A stretch of DNA of 36,730 nt, taken from the IMG/VR virus record IMGVR_UViG_3300020596_000005, positions 1 to 36,730 of that record; one strand, written 5' to 3'. The notes beneath the pieces were generated by a model. That model saw only the letters and a list, made by a program, of their open reading frames with translations, did no database searches and was not told the DNA's origin. The position numbers and the translations under genes were made by a program. Position 1 is the first letter of the stretch, and each line of letters begins with the position of its first letter. This stretch comes from a virus. Positions 20,583 to 28,897 of the stretch are shown here, piece by piece.

Positions 20583-21323
20583 ATGAATCCAAACTCATTC
20601 GACCAAGAGTTAAAAGACGCTCAAAACGGAGCTAACCTCGAAACTCAAGAAGAAAGAACGGTATCAGAGCAAACTGAACAAAAACCAACCATTGAAGGCG
20701 AACAAGAGGTTGACTACCAAAAGAAGTTTGCCGAGTCATCAAAAGAAGCTCTAAGACTCTATGAAGAGAACAAGAGGCTCAATGAAGAACTCGCGGCAAC
20801 AGCCACAGTACCCGTTACAGAGAATTTATACCCCGGCTTCGAAGAACTATCACCAGAAGCTCAACAAAACCTTATCTCATATACAGATGTTGTGACTAAG
20901 CGTGCGCTAGCAGGTGTCTATAATGACCCCGCTATCAAGTATGCAAAAGAACAACATAATATAAGTAAGTGGGAAACAGCTTTTAGTAAAGTATCTGAAA
21001 AGTATCCTGATTTAAAAACATCGAAAGATGAATTCAAAATAAAGTATTTTAAAGCAGACAATGTTCCAGACAATATCGACTTGATACTGGAAGATGTCGC
21101 TAAGATTCATTTATTTGATAAAGCCAAATACTTAGGGGCCGAGGAGGAGAAAAAGAAATCTAGTCGTGTTGACAGTGAAAGAAGTGTTGGCGGAGATAAA
21201 ACACCACAATCTTCACGTTCATTAGATGATTGGGCTAGAATGGCTAATACAAATCCAGCCGAATTTGCTCAACATGCTAAAGAATTCAACGCTGATATGG
21301 CTTCTGGTAAGCTCAAGGTTTAA
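20583..21323 (+). CDS. Scaffolding-like protein
   Basis: 246 residues from ATG 20583; an upstream TTG at 20541 in the same frame is less likely. Very acidic and hydrophilic: Glu/Gln-rich start (ETQEERTVSEQTEQKP), a coiled-coil stretch (KKFAESSKEALRLYEENKRLNEEL near 51-74), a middle helical domain, and a KKKSSR basic patch near 197 and a final small domain (SLDDWARMANTNPAEFAQHAKEF). This is the usual composition of capsid scaffolds, and it is directly before the major capsid gene. Confidence 0.75.
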   Translation: MNPNSFDQELKDAQNGANLETQEERTVSEQTEQKPTIEGEQEVDYQKKFAESSKEALRLYEENKRLNEELAATATVPVTENLYPGFEELSPEAQQNLISYTDVVTKRALAGVYNDPAIKYAKEQHNISKWETAFSKVSEKYPDLKTSKDEFKIKYFKADNVPDNIDLILEDVAKIHLFDKAKYLGAEEEKKKSSRVDSERSVGGDKTPQSSRSLDDWARMANTNPAEFAQHAKEFNADMASGKLKV

Positions 21324-21371
21324 ATAACCTTTTAAATAATCTGTAATATTTATAAGTTAATATTACTAATT

Positions 21372-22499
21372 ATGGGAATAACAGAATTTATAGTAGGCCA
21401 ATCATTGGCTGCATTCACACCTATCAAATTTAATTTGAAGTTGATTGAATTGCTTTACAATGATTCGCTCTACAAATCTATAACCAACACCAAATATGAG
21501 GGGTTGATTAAAGACGCAGGAGACCGTGTTCGTGTTCGTACAGCAGGAAAAATAACTCTTGCAGATTATACAAAGGGTATGAAACTCGTCAGACAGGAAT
21601 TAACACCTACTACCGAGGATCTCATAGTTGATCAGCAGAAGTATTTTAGTTTCGGAGTGGATGATATTGATAAGTTTCAAAACGACACTAGTGCTATCAA
21701 TGAGTATGCCGCTTCTTCCAAGAGGGATATGGCAGAAGTTATAGACACTGCTTTGCTCGATTATGCCGCTAAGAATGTATACTTCTCAAATGCAGTTGGT
21801 ACAAACTATGCAACTGGTACAGTTTCTATTGCTGCAACAACAGGTGTTGTTACAGGTACAGGAACAACTTTTACCAGTGCTATGATCGGAGGTATTTTGA
21901 AAGTAGTAGGACAGACAAAGGGTTATCTAGTTACAGCACGTACATCAAACACATCAATTACAGTAGTTGACCAAGGTAGTACAACTTATACAGGAGGTTT
22001 ATTCTCCCTCGTTGCCGCTGGACAAGATTCCTTTATTATTTATGCCGCTACCGTAATCGCTGCTACAAAGTCAACGATTTACAAAAATCTTGTTGACCTT
22101 TCAACAGCTATGTCAGGTAACCTAGCGCCTCGTGATGGACGATGGATTGTCGTTAATGCCGCAGTAGAAGGCATTATCCGCCAAGCGCCAGAGTTTATTC
22201 CAGCCGTTCAGGGTGCTTATTCAGGTGTTGTAGAGTACGGACGTATTGGCTCGATTGCAGGTTTCAAGGTTTATACCTCGGAACTTATTGCAGGAAACAA
22301 TACAACAGGTTTTTATATAGTTGCAGGGACATCGGACTATATGTCTATGGCTATGCAAATTATGAAAGTGTCAGTTGTTCCTTCTGAAAGTGATCCACAG
22401 TCATTTATTACGACTGTAAAAGGACTTTTGGTCTACGGATTCAAAGCCTTTGAACAGAATCGCCGAAGAGGTGGAATGTTAAAAATAACAGTTTCATAA
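21372..22499 (+). CDS. Major capsid protein with an inserted beta domain
   Basis: 375 residues. N-terminal arm ITEFIVGQSLAAF, then SITNTKYEGLIKDAGDRVRVRT and VDDIDKFQ, and a late region with RDGRWIVVNAAVEGIIRQAPEF, IGSIAGFKVYTSELI and the C-terminal KGLLVYGFKAFEQNRRRGG all fit the HK97-like coat fold of the P22/podovirus-related type. Residues about 147-217 (GTVSIAATT... GTGTTFTSAM... TSNTSITVV) look like a separate surface beta domain inserted in the spine region. Transcribed after the scaffold; a hairpin follows at 22505-22530. Confidence 0.85.
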   Translation: MGITEFIVGQSLAAFTPIKFNLKLIELLYNDSLYKSITNTKYEGLIKDAGDRVRVRTAGKITLADYTKGMKLVRQELTPTTEDLIVDQQKYFSFGVDDIDKFQNDTSAINEYAASSKRDMAEVIDTALLDYAAKNVYFSNAVGTNYATGTVSIAATTGVVTGTGTTFTSAMIGGILKVVGQTKGYLVTARTSNTSITVVDQGSTTYTGGLFSLVAAGQDSFIIYAATVIAATKSTIYKNLVDLSTAMSGNLAPRDGRWIVVNAAVEGIIRQAPEFIPAVQGAYSGVVEYGRIGSIAGFKVYTSELIAGNNTTGFYIVAGTSDYMSMAMQIMKVSVVPSESDPQSFITTVKGLLVYGFKAFEQNRRRGGMLKITVS

Positions 22500-22504
22500 T
22501 CTCC

Positions 22505-22530
22505 ATAACCCATCTTCACAGGTGGGTTAT
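22505..22530 (+). terminator. Hairpin after the capsid gene
   Basis: ATAACCCA (22505-22512) and TGGGTTAT (22523-22530), 10-nt loop. No T-run follows, so it may protect mRNA 3' ends or weaken readthrough rather than stop transcription. Confidence 0.5.
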
Positions 22531-22562
22531 ATGAGGTTATAAGAAACCTTAATCAAATTAAA

Positions 22563-23183
22563 ATGCTAACAACCAATAACATAACAGGAATTGTAAGAAA
22601 GAGAATATTAGAAGCTACAACAGATATTGTTGATGATGTAACTTTGTTGATTTATGTTAACCTTACATATCAAGATATTCAAAAAAAGATATTCCCTAAT
22701 GACCAAATAACTTCTGCTACTGTTTCTTTTATAAGTGGTGTAGGTACACTACCCGCAACTTTTGGTACTCTTTATGGCAGTCCTGTAAATACAGCAACTA
22801 ATTCTTTTCCAGAACTTTCAATCGCAGATTTTTCAAATGGGACTCAAACACAAGGTGTGACTATTGAGGGTGGTGCGATTAAGGTGTTACCAACTTCTAC
22901 AACAAGTCTAAATATAAAATTCTATCCAAAGTTTCCAACACTTACTTCATCAGTTAATCCTACAATCAACGAGTACTTTCATGAATGTATCATCGATGGT
23001 GCAACTTTTCGATGTCTATTTGACTTACAAGACCCAGAGTTGGCTGCATTCTATAAGACAAAGTATGATAATGATTTGAGGGAAAAAATGGGTGTATTAA
23101 GTAATTTTGAAGAAACCAATCAGAATTCGGGTGAGATGTTTATTGGCCAAAATTTAATAGGTGGTAGTAGTTATACAATATAA
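22563..23183 (+). CDS. Head-tail connector (adaptor) protein
   Basis: 206 residues. The start TGIVRKRILEATTDIVDDVTLLIYVNLTYQDIQ is the typical helical beginning of phage adaptors (gp6/gp4-like head-completion), followed by a beta middle (VSFISGVGTLPATF, GGAIKVLPTSTTSLNIKFYPKFP) and a C-terminal helical section with DLQDPELAAFYKTKYDNDLREKM typical of P22-type tail accessory/adaptor. Located directly after capsid and overlapping the next gene by one base. Family assigned by layout and order. Confidence 0.72.
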   Translation: MLTTNNITGIVRKRILEATTDIVDDVTLLIYVNLTYQDIQKKIFPNDQITSATVSFISGVGTLPATFGTLYGSPVNTATNSFPELSIADFSNGTQTQGVTIEGGAIKVLPTSTTSLNIKFYPKFPTLTSSVNPTINEYFHECIIDGATFRCLFDLQDPELAAFYKTKYDNDLREKMGVLSNFEETNQNSGEMFIGQNLIGGSSYTI

Positions 23184-24745
23184 TGCCTGTAAAGTTATCA
23201 AATTTCATCATAAATATCAAAGACCTTGTCAAAAATATTGACGAGGATGATTCAGCAGGACGTTCATGTCCAATAAACATGAACTTCATTGAGACTGGCT
23301 ATCTATCTAAAGATACAGGGTGTTCTTTATACGGTGCTACCGAGGTAACATTGACTCATTCACCTTTTACATACAAGAAAAAGAGCGGTACATCTTACAT
23401 AATCAGGGTTATGGGTACAAAAATGCAGACTTTCAATACTACAACCCTATTGTGGGCTGATACTACATCTTCACCTACCTTCACAGCGGGTGCAGAGTTT
23501 GGTTACGTTGTTTATAATGATGATTTGTGGTTTGGCAACGCTGTTGAAGCTCTATACAAATGGGATGGGACAACTTTTACAGCCTATGCAAGTAATCCTA
23601 AAGGAAATATCCTTGAAATCTTTGAGGATAGGCTCTTTATCGGAGGTGTAACAGCCGAACCGCTATCCCTTTACTATTCAAAGACGTCAGATCCGACTGA
23701 TTTTACAGTATCAGCTTCCGCAGGAGGTGTTCTAAAGCCTCTAGGTACTGATTCTTTAACAGGGCTTGAGAACTATTACGGACAATTACTTGTCTTTAAG
23801 AAGAAATCTATCTGGAAAGTGACCTTTATCTACGATAACGTGGTGGCTCTATTCGTCCCTAAGTTAGAACTACAGTCAGGAAACTATGGGGCGTGTGGCA
23901 GGAAGGCAGTATCATGGGTAGAAAATGATATATGGTTTTTTACAGGTCGTGAAGTACGCTCAATCGGTTATAAAGACCAACAAACAGGCATACTCGGTAT
24001 CAATCAAGCAGTCATTTCAGACCAAATAAAGGACACTCTATACACTATCAATGTCACAGACTATCCAAAAGTTACTGTCTTTTATAACAATCGCAGGTTT
24101 TATTTGGCTTTACCTTTGGTAGCTGGAGGAGAGAACAACACAATTTTTGTATGTCATTTACTCTATTCATCAAGGTGGACAAAATACACTAATAGAATTA
24201 AGTCATCAGCTTACGGTTTCATGGAGATAGACGGGACAGTTTATTCCGCAAAGTCAATTACACCATTTGGAATATTAAAATGGGACGAAACATTGTTAAA
24301 CGATAACGCAGTAGCTATTTCTAGTGAGGTAGTATTTCTAAAAACAGAGGATGATGATTTTAATAAGTTTAATTTGTACAGATATTTGGATTTACAATTT
24401 AAAGATTTATCCGCAAGAGTTACTGTGATAGTAAAAAGTGATGCAAATGATATTAGAAAAGTTAAAACTAAAAACTTCTTTATTGGTTTACCTGCCGAGA
24501 ATGAGGAAAATACTGTAGGTGAAATTCCATTCGGACAATCACTTGTTGGAGATGCCTTTGGAGAAGATGTGGACAGTGCGCCTTTCTTGAAGAATAGGAT
24601 ATCAATGCTAATAAAAGCACAAACTATTACAATAGGATTATCTAACAATCGTTTAAACGAAACTTTTACTGTTTGTAGATATGTCCTACAAGGAAGTCAT
24701 GAGCCTCGTAAATTATTCAAACCAAATAACATTATAAGTATATAA
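23183..24745 (+). CDS. Tail stabilisation/needle-adaptor-like protein (beta-propeller type)
   Basis: 520 residues, almost wholly beta. Repeated W/Y-D-x-x motifs of a propeller are visible (LYKWDGTTFTAYASNPKGNILEIFEDRLFIGG, LYYSKTSDPTDF, LENYYGQLLVFKKKSIWKVTF, NDIWFFTGREVRSIGY). This is the pattern of podovirus P22 gp10-type tail stabilisation proteins, which form the ring below the portal and adaptor. The neighbouring adaptor agrees and supports a short-tailed phage. C-terminal about 120 residues are a distinct domain. Confidence 0.75.
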   Translation: MPVKLSNFIINIKDLVKNIDEDDSAGRSCPINMNFIETGYLSKDTGCSLYGATEVTLTHSPFTYKKKSGTSYIIRVMGTKMQTFNTTTLLWADTTSSPTFTAGAEFGYVVYNDDLWFGNAVEALYKWDGTTFTAYASNPKGNILEIFEDRLFIGGVTAEPLSLYYSKTSDPTDFTVSASAGGVLKPLGTDSLTGLENYYGQLLVFKKKSIWKVTFIYDNVVALFVPKLELQSGNYGACGRKAVSWVENDIWFFTGREVRSIGYKDQQTGILGINQAVISDQIKDTLYTINVTDYPKVTVFYNNRRFYLALPLVAGGENNTIFVCHLLYSSRWTKYTNRIKSSAYGFMEIDGTVYSAKSITPFGILKWDETLLNDNAVAISSEVVFLKTEDDDFNKFNLYRYLDLQFKDLSARVTVIVKSDANDIRKVKTKNFFIGLPAENEENTVGEIPFGQSLVGDAFGEDVDSAPFLKNRISMLIKAQTITIGLSNNRLNETFTVCRYVLQGSHEPRKLFKPNNIISI

Positions 24746-24757
24746 ATATATAAATAT

Positions 24758-25045
24758 ATGAAATTATATAAAGTACAAAACTTTTTTAGTACAACTCTCA
24801 AAGAACCGTTAAATAAGGATTCAAAGTTTTTGGTGTTGGATAATATTCCTACAGTTCTTGGTGGATATTTTAAAGTTGGAAGTTCTACTATAATAGGTTT
24901 TGAAGAGGGTTTGCGTATAACTTTTAAAAGTCGGGATGATATAACCTTCCCAAAAGGGACGACAGTTGTCATGACTGTAACTGCTGAGCTTTTGAATGAT
25001 ATTATTGGTGAGATTAAACTAATTAAAAGCCATTTATGTCTATAA
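24758..25045 (+). CDS. Small tail protein, shares start motif with the next two genes
   Basis: 95 residues. Begins MKLYKVQNFFSTTLKEPL; the next two genes begin with the similar MSITTIENFYKETI and MSLYIIQNFYKQTV, so the three seem to share a common attachment element. The rest (KVGSSTIIGFEEGLRITFK) is beta. The GWLVISPNN block of the two following genes is missing here. Last 10 bases overlap the next start. Likely a fibre or baseplate component. Confidence 0.62.
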   Translation: MKLYKVQNFFSTTLKEPLNKDSKFLVLDNIPTVLGGYFKVGSSTIIGFEEGLRITFKSRDDITFPKGTTVVMTVTAELLNDIIGEIKLIKSHLCL

Positions 25046-25500
25046 CTACAATTGAAAATTTCTATAAAGAAACAATACGCCGTAAACTTACAAGTATAAT
25101 TGCGGCTAATATTTATGTATCAGCATTACCTGTGCCAACATCAGGCTGGCTTGTTATTTCACCAAACAATGAATCATTAAGAGAGATCATAAAATATTCC
25201 GCAGTAGGATCAGACGTAAATGGTACTTTCGTTACTGTATCTCTGGACGTTGATAGAGGTGTTGGAGGTACTACAGCACAGACACATGAGGTCGGAGAGT
25301 TGGTGAATATGAATATCACAGCTGAACACTGGAGTGAGTTAAGTACGACCCTAGATAGTAAGCCCTTAATTTCAACAGGTATTTTGGCACCCACTTCGAC
25401 ACCAACAAAAATTGGTGACATTTTTGTGAATACGACAGGGAGTAAGGTTTATATATCAAAAGGCACTTCGTCTAGTGCAGACTGGTTAATTCTAAACTAA
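25036..25500 (+). CDS. Short tail-fibre-like protein (paralogue of the next gene)
   Basis: 154 residues. Shares with the following gene the block GWLVISPNNESLREIIKYS, the block RGVGGTTAQTHEVGELVNM and the segment NITAEHW; these fit a conserved fibre N-terminal attachment domain. The C-terminal third differs and reads TGILAPTSTPTKIGDIFVNT, a short beta motif common in fibre tips (KIGDIFVNTTGSKVYISKG). Likely a short fibre or a hub for the longer one. Confidence 0.7.
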   Translation: MSITTIENFYKETIRRKLTSIIAANIYVSALPVPTSGWLVISPNNESLREIIKYSAVGSDVNGTFVTVSLDVDRGVGGTTAQTHEVGELVNMNITAEHWSELSTTLDSKPLISTGILAPTSTPTKIGDIFVNTTGSKVYISKGTSSSADWLILN

Positions 25501-25501
25501 T

Positions 25502-26830
25502 ATGTCACTCTACATCATTCAAAATTTCTATAAGCAAACGGTTTCGCAGACGTGGGAAACTGGTACTGGTATTCGCTACATTTCAGTCAAGCCTACGCCT
25601 TCTACTGGCTGGCTTGTTATTTCTCCAAACAATGACTCGTTAAGAGAAATAATATTCTACTCATCTACTGGTACAGATGCTACAGGAGACTATGTAAATG
25701 TTACTACAAGAGGCGTGGGGGGTACTACAGAGCAAACACATGAAATAGGTGAGTTAGCACGAATGAACATCACTGCTGAACATTTTGACCAAATTAGTGA
25801 TGCTATTGACCAGATTGTGGCAGCTGGCGCACAGGACGGAACAGTGTCAATTAAAGGAATAGTAAAAGGTGCATCTGAAACAGAGTTAGGTTCTGTAGAG
25901 GAGGCAACAACTGCTGAAGTTTTAGCAGAAACAGCTACTGGAGCTACAGGGGCGAAGCTATTTGTTACACCTGCGAAGTTGAAAGCTAGTACCATTAAAT
26001 ATGGTGGCACAGCTGCAGACGGAGATCTTACTATTTCTAGCGGAACAACTACGCTTACATCTGATAAGAATTATGGTACCTTAACTGTTAATGTTGGTGC
26101 AACTTTAATAACTAATGGATATGCTGTATTTGCTCTTTCCGCCATAATCTGTGCAGGAACTATCCATAATAAAGGAAACCATGGAGTTTTGAATGTTTTT
26201 GGAACAGGAGCTGGGGGTGGAACATTTACTGCAGGAACTGATGGAAAAACAGGACCGTTAGGTCCAGTAGTCGGAGTAGCAGGAACTGCAAAAACGTGTC
26301 TTGGTTCATATGGAGCTGCGGGTGGCAGTGCAAATGGTGGTACTAGAGCGGGCGGTGCTGGTGGTGTAGCTACGTCTGAAACTGTTGTAATGAGACCAAT
26401 GGTTGCTACAGGGAATATCACCGCAGGTGTTGAGACTTCAGCTACAGAGTTATACCGATTCGTTGCTTCAACTAACGGAATATTGCTTTCTGCTTCGGCA
26501 GGTTCAGGTTCAGGGGCAGGTGATGGTAGCTTTAGTGGAGGAGGTTCAGGTGGTTCAGGGGGTGTTTTGTTTTTATCTTCTCCTACAATAACTAACACAG
26601 GCACAATTAGTGTAGCGGGAGGAAATGGTGGAAATGGTGGCACATATGGTGGAGGAGGTGGAGGAGGTTCAGGTGGAAATGTATTTCTTATTTATAAAAC
26701 ACTAACAGAAGGGACAATTACTCTTACAGGAGGAACTGGTGGGACAGGCGGTTTGAGTAGCACAAATGGGGACACAGGTTTAACAGGTAAACTTTATAAA
26801 GTTAAAGTAACTAATAATTTAATAGCTTAA
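25502..26830 (+). CDS. Tail fibre with Gly-rich beta-helix domain
   Basis: 442 residues. Residues about 1-100 are the paralogue of the previous gene (GWLVISPNNDSLREII, RGVGGTTEQTHEIGEL). Then KGASETELGSVEEATTAEVLAETATGATGAKLFVTPAKL is a phage-fibre linker pattern, and the C-terminal half is Gly/Ser/Thr-rich (GGSGGV, GGNGGNGGTYGGGGGG, TGGTGGTGG) as in Gly-rich receptor-binding fibre tips. This suggests host recognition. Starts 1 base after the previous stop. The Gly runs produce many false open frames on the other strand. Confidence 0.75.
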   Translation: MSLYIIQNFYKQTVSQTWETGTGIRYISVKPTPSTGWLVISPNNDSLREIIFYSSTGTDATGDYVNVTTRGVGGTTEQTHEIGELARMNITAEHFDQISDAIDQIVAAGAQDGTVSIKGIVKGASETELGSVEEATTAEVLAETATGATGAKLFVTPAKLKASTIKYGGTAADGDLTISSGTTTLTSDKNYGTLTVNVGATLITNGYAVFALSAIICAGTIHNKGNHGVLNVFGTGAGGGTFTAGTDGKTGPLGPVVGVAGTAKTCLGSYGAAGGSANGGTRAGGAGGVATSETVVMRPMVATGNITAGVETSATELYRFVASTNGILLSASAGSGSGAGDGSFSGGGSGGSGGVLFLSSPTITNTGTISVAGGNGGNGGTYGGGGGGGSGGNVFLIYKTLTEGTITLTGGTGGTGGLSSTNGDTGLTGKLYKVKVTNNLIA

Positions 26831-26834
26831 TTTT

Positions 26835-28892
26835 ATGTCATTTTTCAAAAAAATCGGTAACACCTTCTCAAAGATATCCAATAGTCTTTTTAGTGGGGTA
26901 AGTTCATCGGGTTATAACCCTAATACAAAATATACTGCTGGTGCCTTCAATGCTTTTTCATCTTTAGGTTATAATCCCGAAGCAAAATATGCTGGTATTT
27001 TACCACAACCCCCTATCGTTCCTAGACCTATAGAAAAGGAAAATCCACTAATACCAACTTCTATTCAGAATGGCACAAAATACTATAATGGATATACACC
27101 AGAACAAGAACCTGCTAGATATCACCAAGGTACACAAACATACTATCCTGCAGGAGGTAAGCCTGGGGTTTATGTGGGGAATGGAGAAGATCCTAATGTA
27201 GCTTACGGCCCATCCCTTCCTGCGGGAGGAGGAGGTGGATCTTATGGTGCATTTCAATCTTATACCCCACGCCCTTCTCCGGAAGGAGGTGGACCTTATG
27301 CTTTTACCTCACGTTCTTCTACGGAAGGAGGTGGACCTTATGCTTTTACCTCACGTTCTTCTTCTTCTCTAGGAGGAGGGGGATCAAATGAACCACTTCA
27401 ACCTAAACTTAATAAAAATTCAAGTAGAGCCTATCTAGCTAGTGCTGGGTTAGGTGACTCTGGCATTAACCTGCAAGGGATGAATTATGACGAGGCGCAA
27501 CAAAGAGTTGATGAGATTAAGGGTGCGCAAATGTCACAATCATCTGCTTTAAATTCTTTTACTTTCAGTCCCGATGCTCCTCAAAAAGCAGGTAGCATAG
27601 GTAACAATTTCAAACTATCTTTAGATAATTTACGAAACGAAGCGTGGACAAGTCCTAGCTCTAAACAAGATGCAATGACATCACTTCTTGGTGGTACAGC
27701 TAAAAGTATAGCCAGTCTTGTTGATTCACCAGAGGCTTTAGTAAACGCTGTAACTAATGACGCAAAATTCAATGACACTTATGGTCGCTTCATTGAAGCA
27801 GGAGGTACAGAGCAACAACTCGTTGACCAATTTGAAGCCAAGGGTACTACACCGCCTAATAATCAGACTACTTCTGAATACGTAGGGAATATGCAACAAA
27901 ATCAAATACTTTCAGATACTTCACTTATAAAGAATGAAATAGCTCGTCAATATAAGATGAACGAAGCAATGCAAAAGACTATCCTCGGTGACGGTAAAAC
28001 AGAAGGGTTGATACAGCAAAGAATAAATGTGGCTAAAGAAAATCTAAACACTCTTGAAAGAAAAATACAGAACGAGGTTAGTAACTATCGAGCGCAAGCT
28101 AGTTATCAGATAGAAAAGAATAACGCAGAGTTATCTGTTACTAAAGATACGATTGAACAAAATAGACTCAGTGCTAAAAACTACATGGTCGGGATGCTTG
28201 CTAAACTTGGCGCACTACAAACAACCAGTGCTTCACCTATTGCTATAACTGAACTTGATATGAAGTATCAAAAACAAAGTCAAGATGCTATACAAAAAGT
28301 AACACAGTCTAATCGTGACATTGAAATTAAATTACGCAATGCAATAAATGAAGTTGAATCTACAGGTGCAGAGAGAAAGATAACAGTAAGAGATGATTTG
28401 TCAAAGGATATGAAAACTGTCCAAAAGGAGATGATGAAAGCAGAAAATGATATGCAGAGAGAAATTTATAACTTAAATTTAAAGTGGAATAAAGAAGCGG
28501 AGAAATCGAGAGAGGCTTATAAGGCAAGTGCTACAGATTTGGCACAGAGTTGGGCTTCACAATTTGCAAACCTAATAGGAGGAGGGGCAACCAATGCGAA
28601 AGCGGCCGCCAGTGTAAATGTAAAACTATCCCCTAGTCAATCGGCTATATCACAACAAGCTCGTATTAAAGACCCTAGCGCAATATCATACTTCCAAAGT
28701 CTAGATAATGAATTCAAAAATCAATGGAAACAACATGTTTTAGGAACACCTGTTGGCACATTCTTCACGTTAGCTGATTTACAGGCTAACTATGAACCTT
28801 ATCTACAAGAAAAAAGGCAGGGAAAAGTAGACACACAAACAAACGCTGGAACAGGTGGCTTTCAGTCACGTTTAGAAGAAATGCTTAATTAA
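26835..28892 (+). CDS. Internal virion/ejection protein candidate with coiled coils
   Basis: 685 residues. Starts amphipathic (MSFFKKIGNTFSKISNSLF), then Pro/Gly/Ser-rich linker with YNPxxKY motifs and two 14-residue repeats (GGGPYAFTSRSSTE) which are 42-bp tandem repeats in DNA (27281-27320, 27323-27362). The middle part includes AMTSLLGGTAKSIASLVDSPEALVNAV. Residues about 380-590 are long coiled coil (RQYKMNEAMQKTILGDG... and KNYMVGMLAKLGALQ). The last residues are FLTLADLQANYEP-like in a globular end. Such proteins in front of a giant virion protein are usually ejected with DNA. Inferred by composition and position. Confidence 0.6.
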   Translation: MSFFKKIGNTFSKISNSLFSGVSSSGYNPNTKYTAGAFNAFSSLGYNPEAKYAGILPQPPIVPRPIEKENPLIPTSIQNGTKYYNGYTPEQEPARYHQGTQTYYPAGGKPGVYVGNGEDPNVAYGPSLPAGGGGGSYGAFQSYTPRPSPEGGGPYAFTSRSSTEGGGPYAFTSRSSSSLGGGGSNEPLQPKLNKNSSRAYLASAGLGDSGINLQGMNYDEAQQRVDEIKGAQMSQSSALNSFTFSPDAPQKAGSIGNNFKLSLDNLRNEAWTSPSSKQDAMTSLLGGTAKSIASLVDSPEALVNAVTNDAKFNDTYGRFIEAGGTEQQLVDQFEAKGTTPPNNQTTSEYVGNMQQNQILSDTSLIKNEIARQYKMNEAMQKTILGDGKTEGLIQQRINVAKENLNTLERKIQNEVSNYRAQASYQIEKNNAELSVTKDTIEQNRLSAKNYMVGMLAKLGALQTTSASPIAITELDMKYQKQSQDAIQKVTQSNRDIEIKLRNAINEVESTGAERKITVRDDLSKDMKTVQKEMMKAENDMQREIYNLNLKWNKEAEKSREAYKASATDLAQSWASQFANLIGGGATNAKAAASVNVKLSPSQSAISQQARIKDPSAISYFQSLDNEFKNQWKQHVLGTPVGTFFTLADLQANYEPYLQEKRQGKVDTQTNAGTGGFQSRLEEMLN
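27281..27362 (+). repeat. 42-bp tandem repeat inside the virion-protein gene
   Basis: Two 40-base identical blocks (27281-27320 and 27323-27362), offset 42, coding the PYAFTSRSS repeat. In-frame, so copy number can change without frameshift. Confidence 0.85.
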
Positions 28893-28897
28893 ACAAT

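Noticed and set aside
26071-26643. 190-residue Pro-rich frame on the minus strand
   Set aside because: Antisense shadow of the Gly-rich fibre gene; Pro results from reverse-complemented Gly codons.
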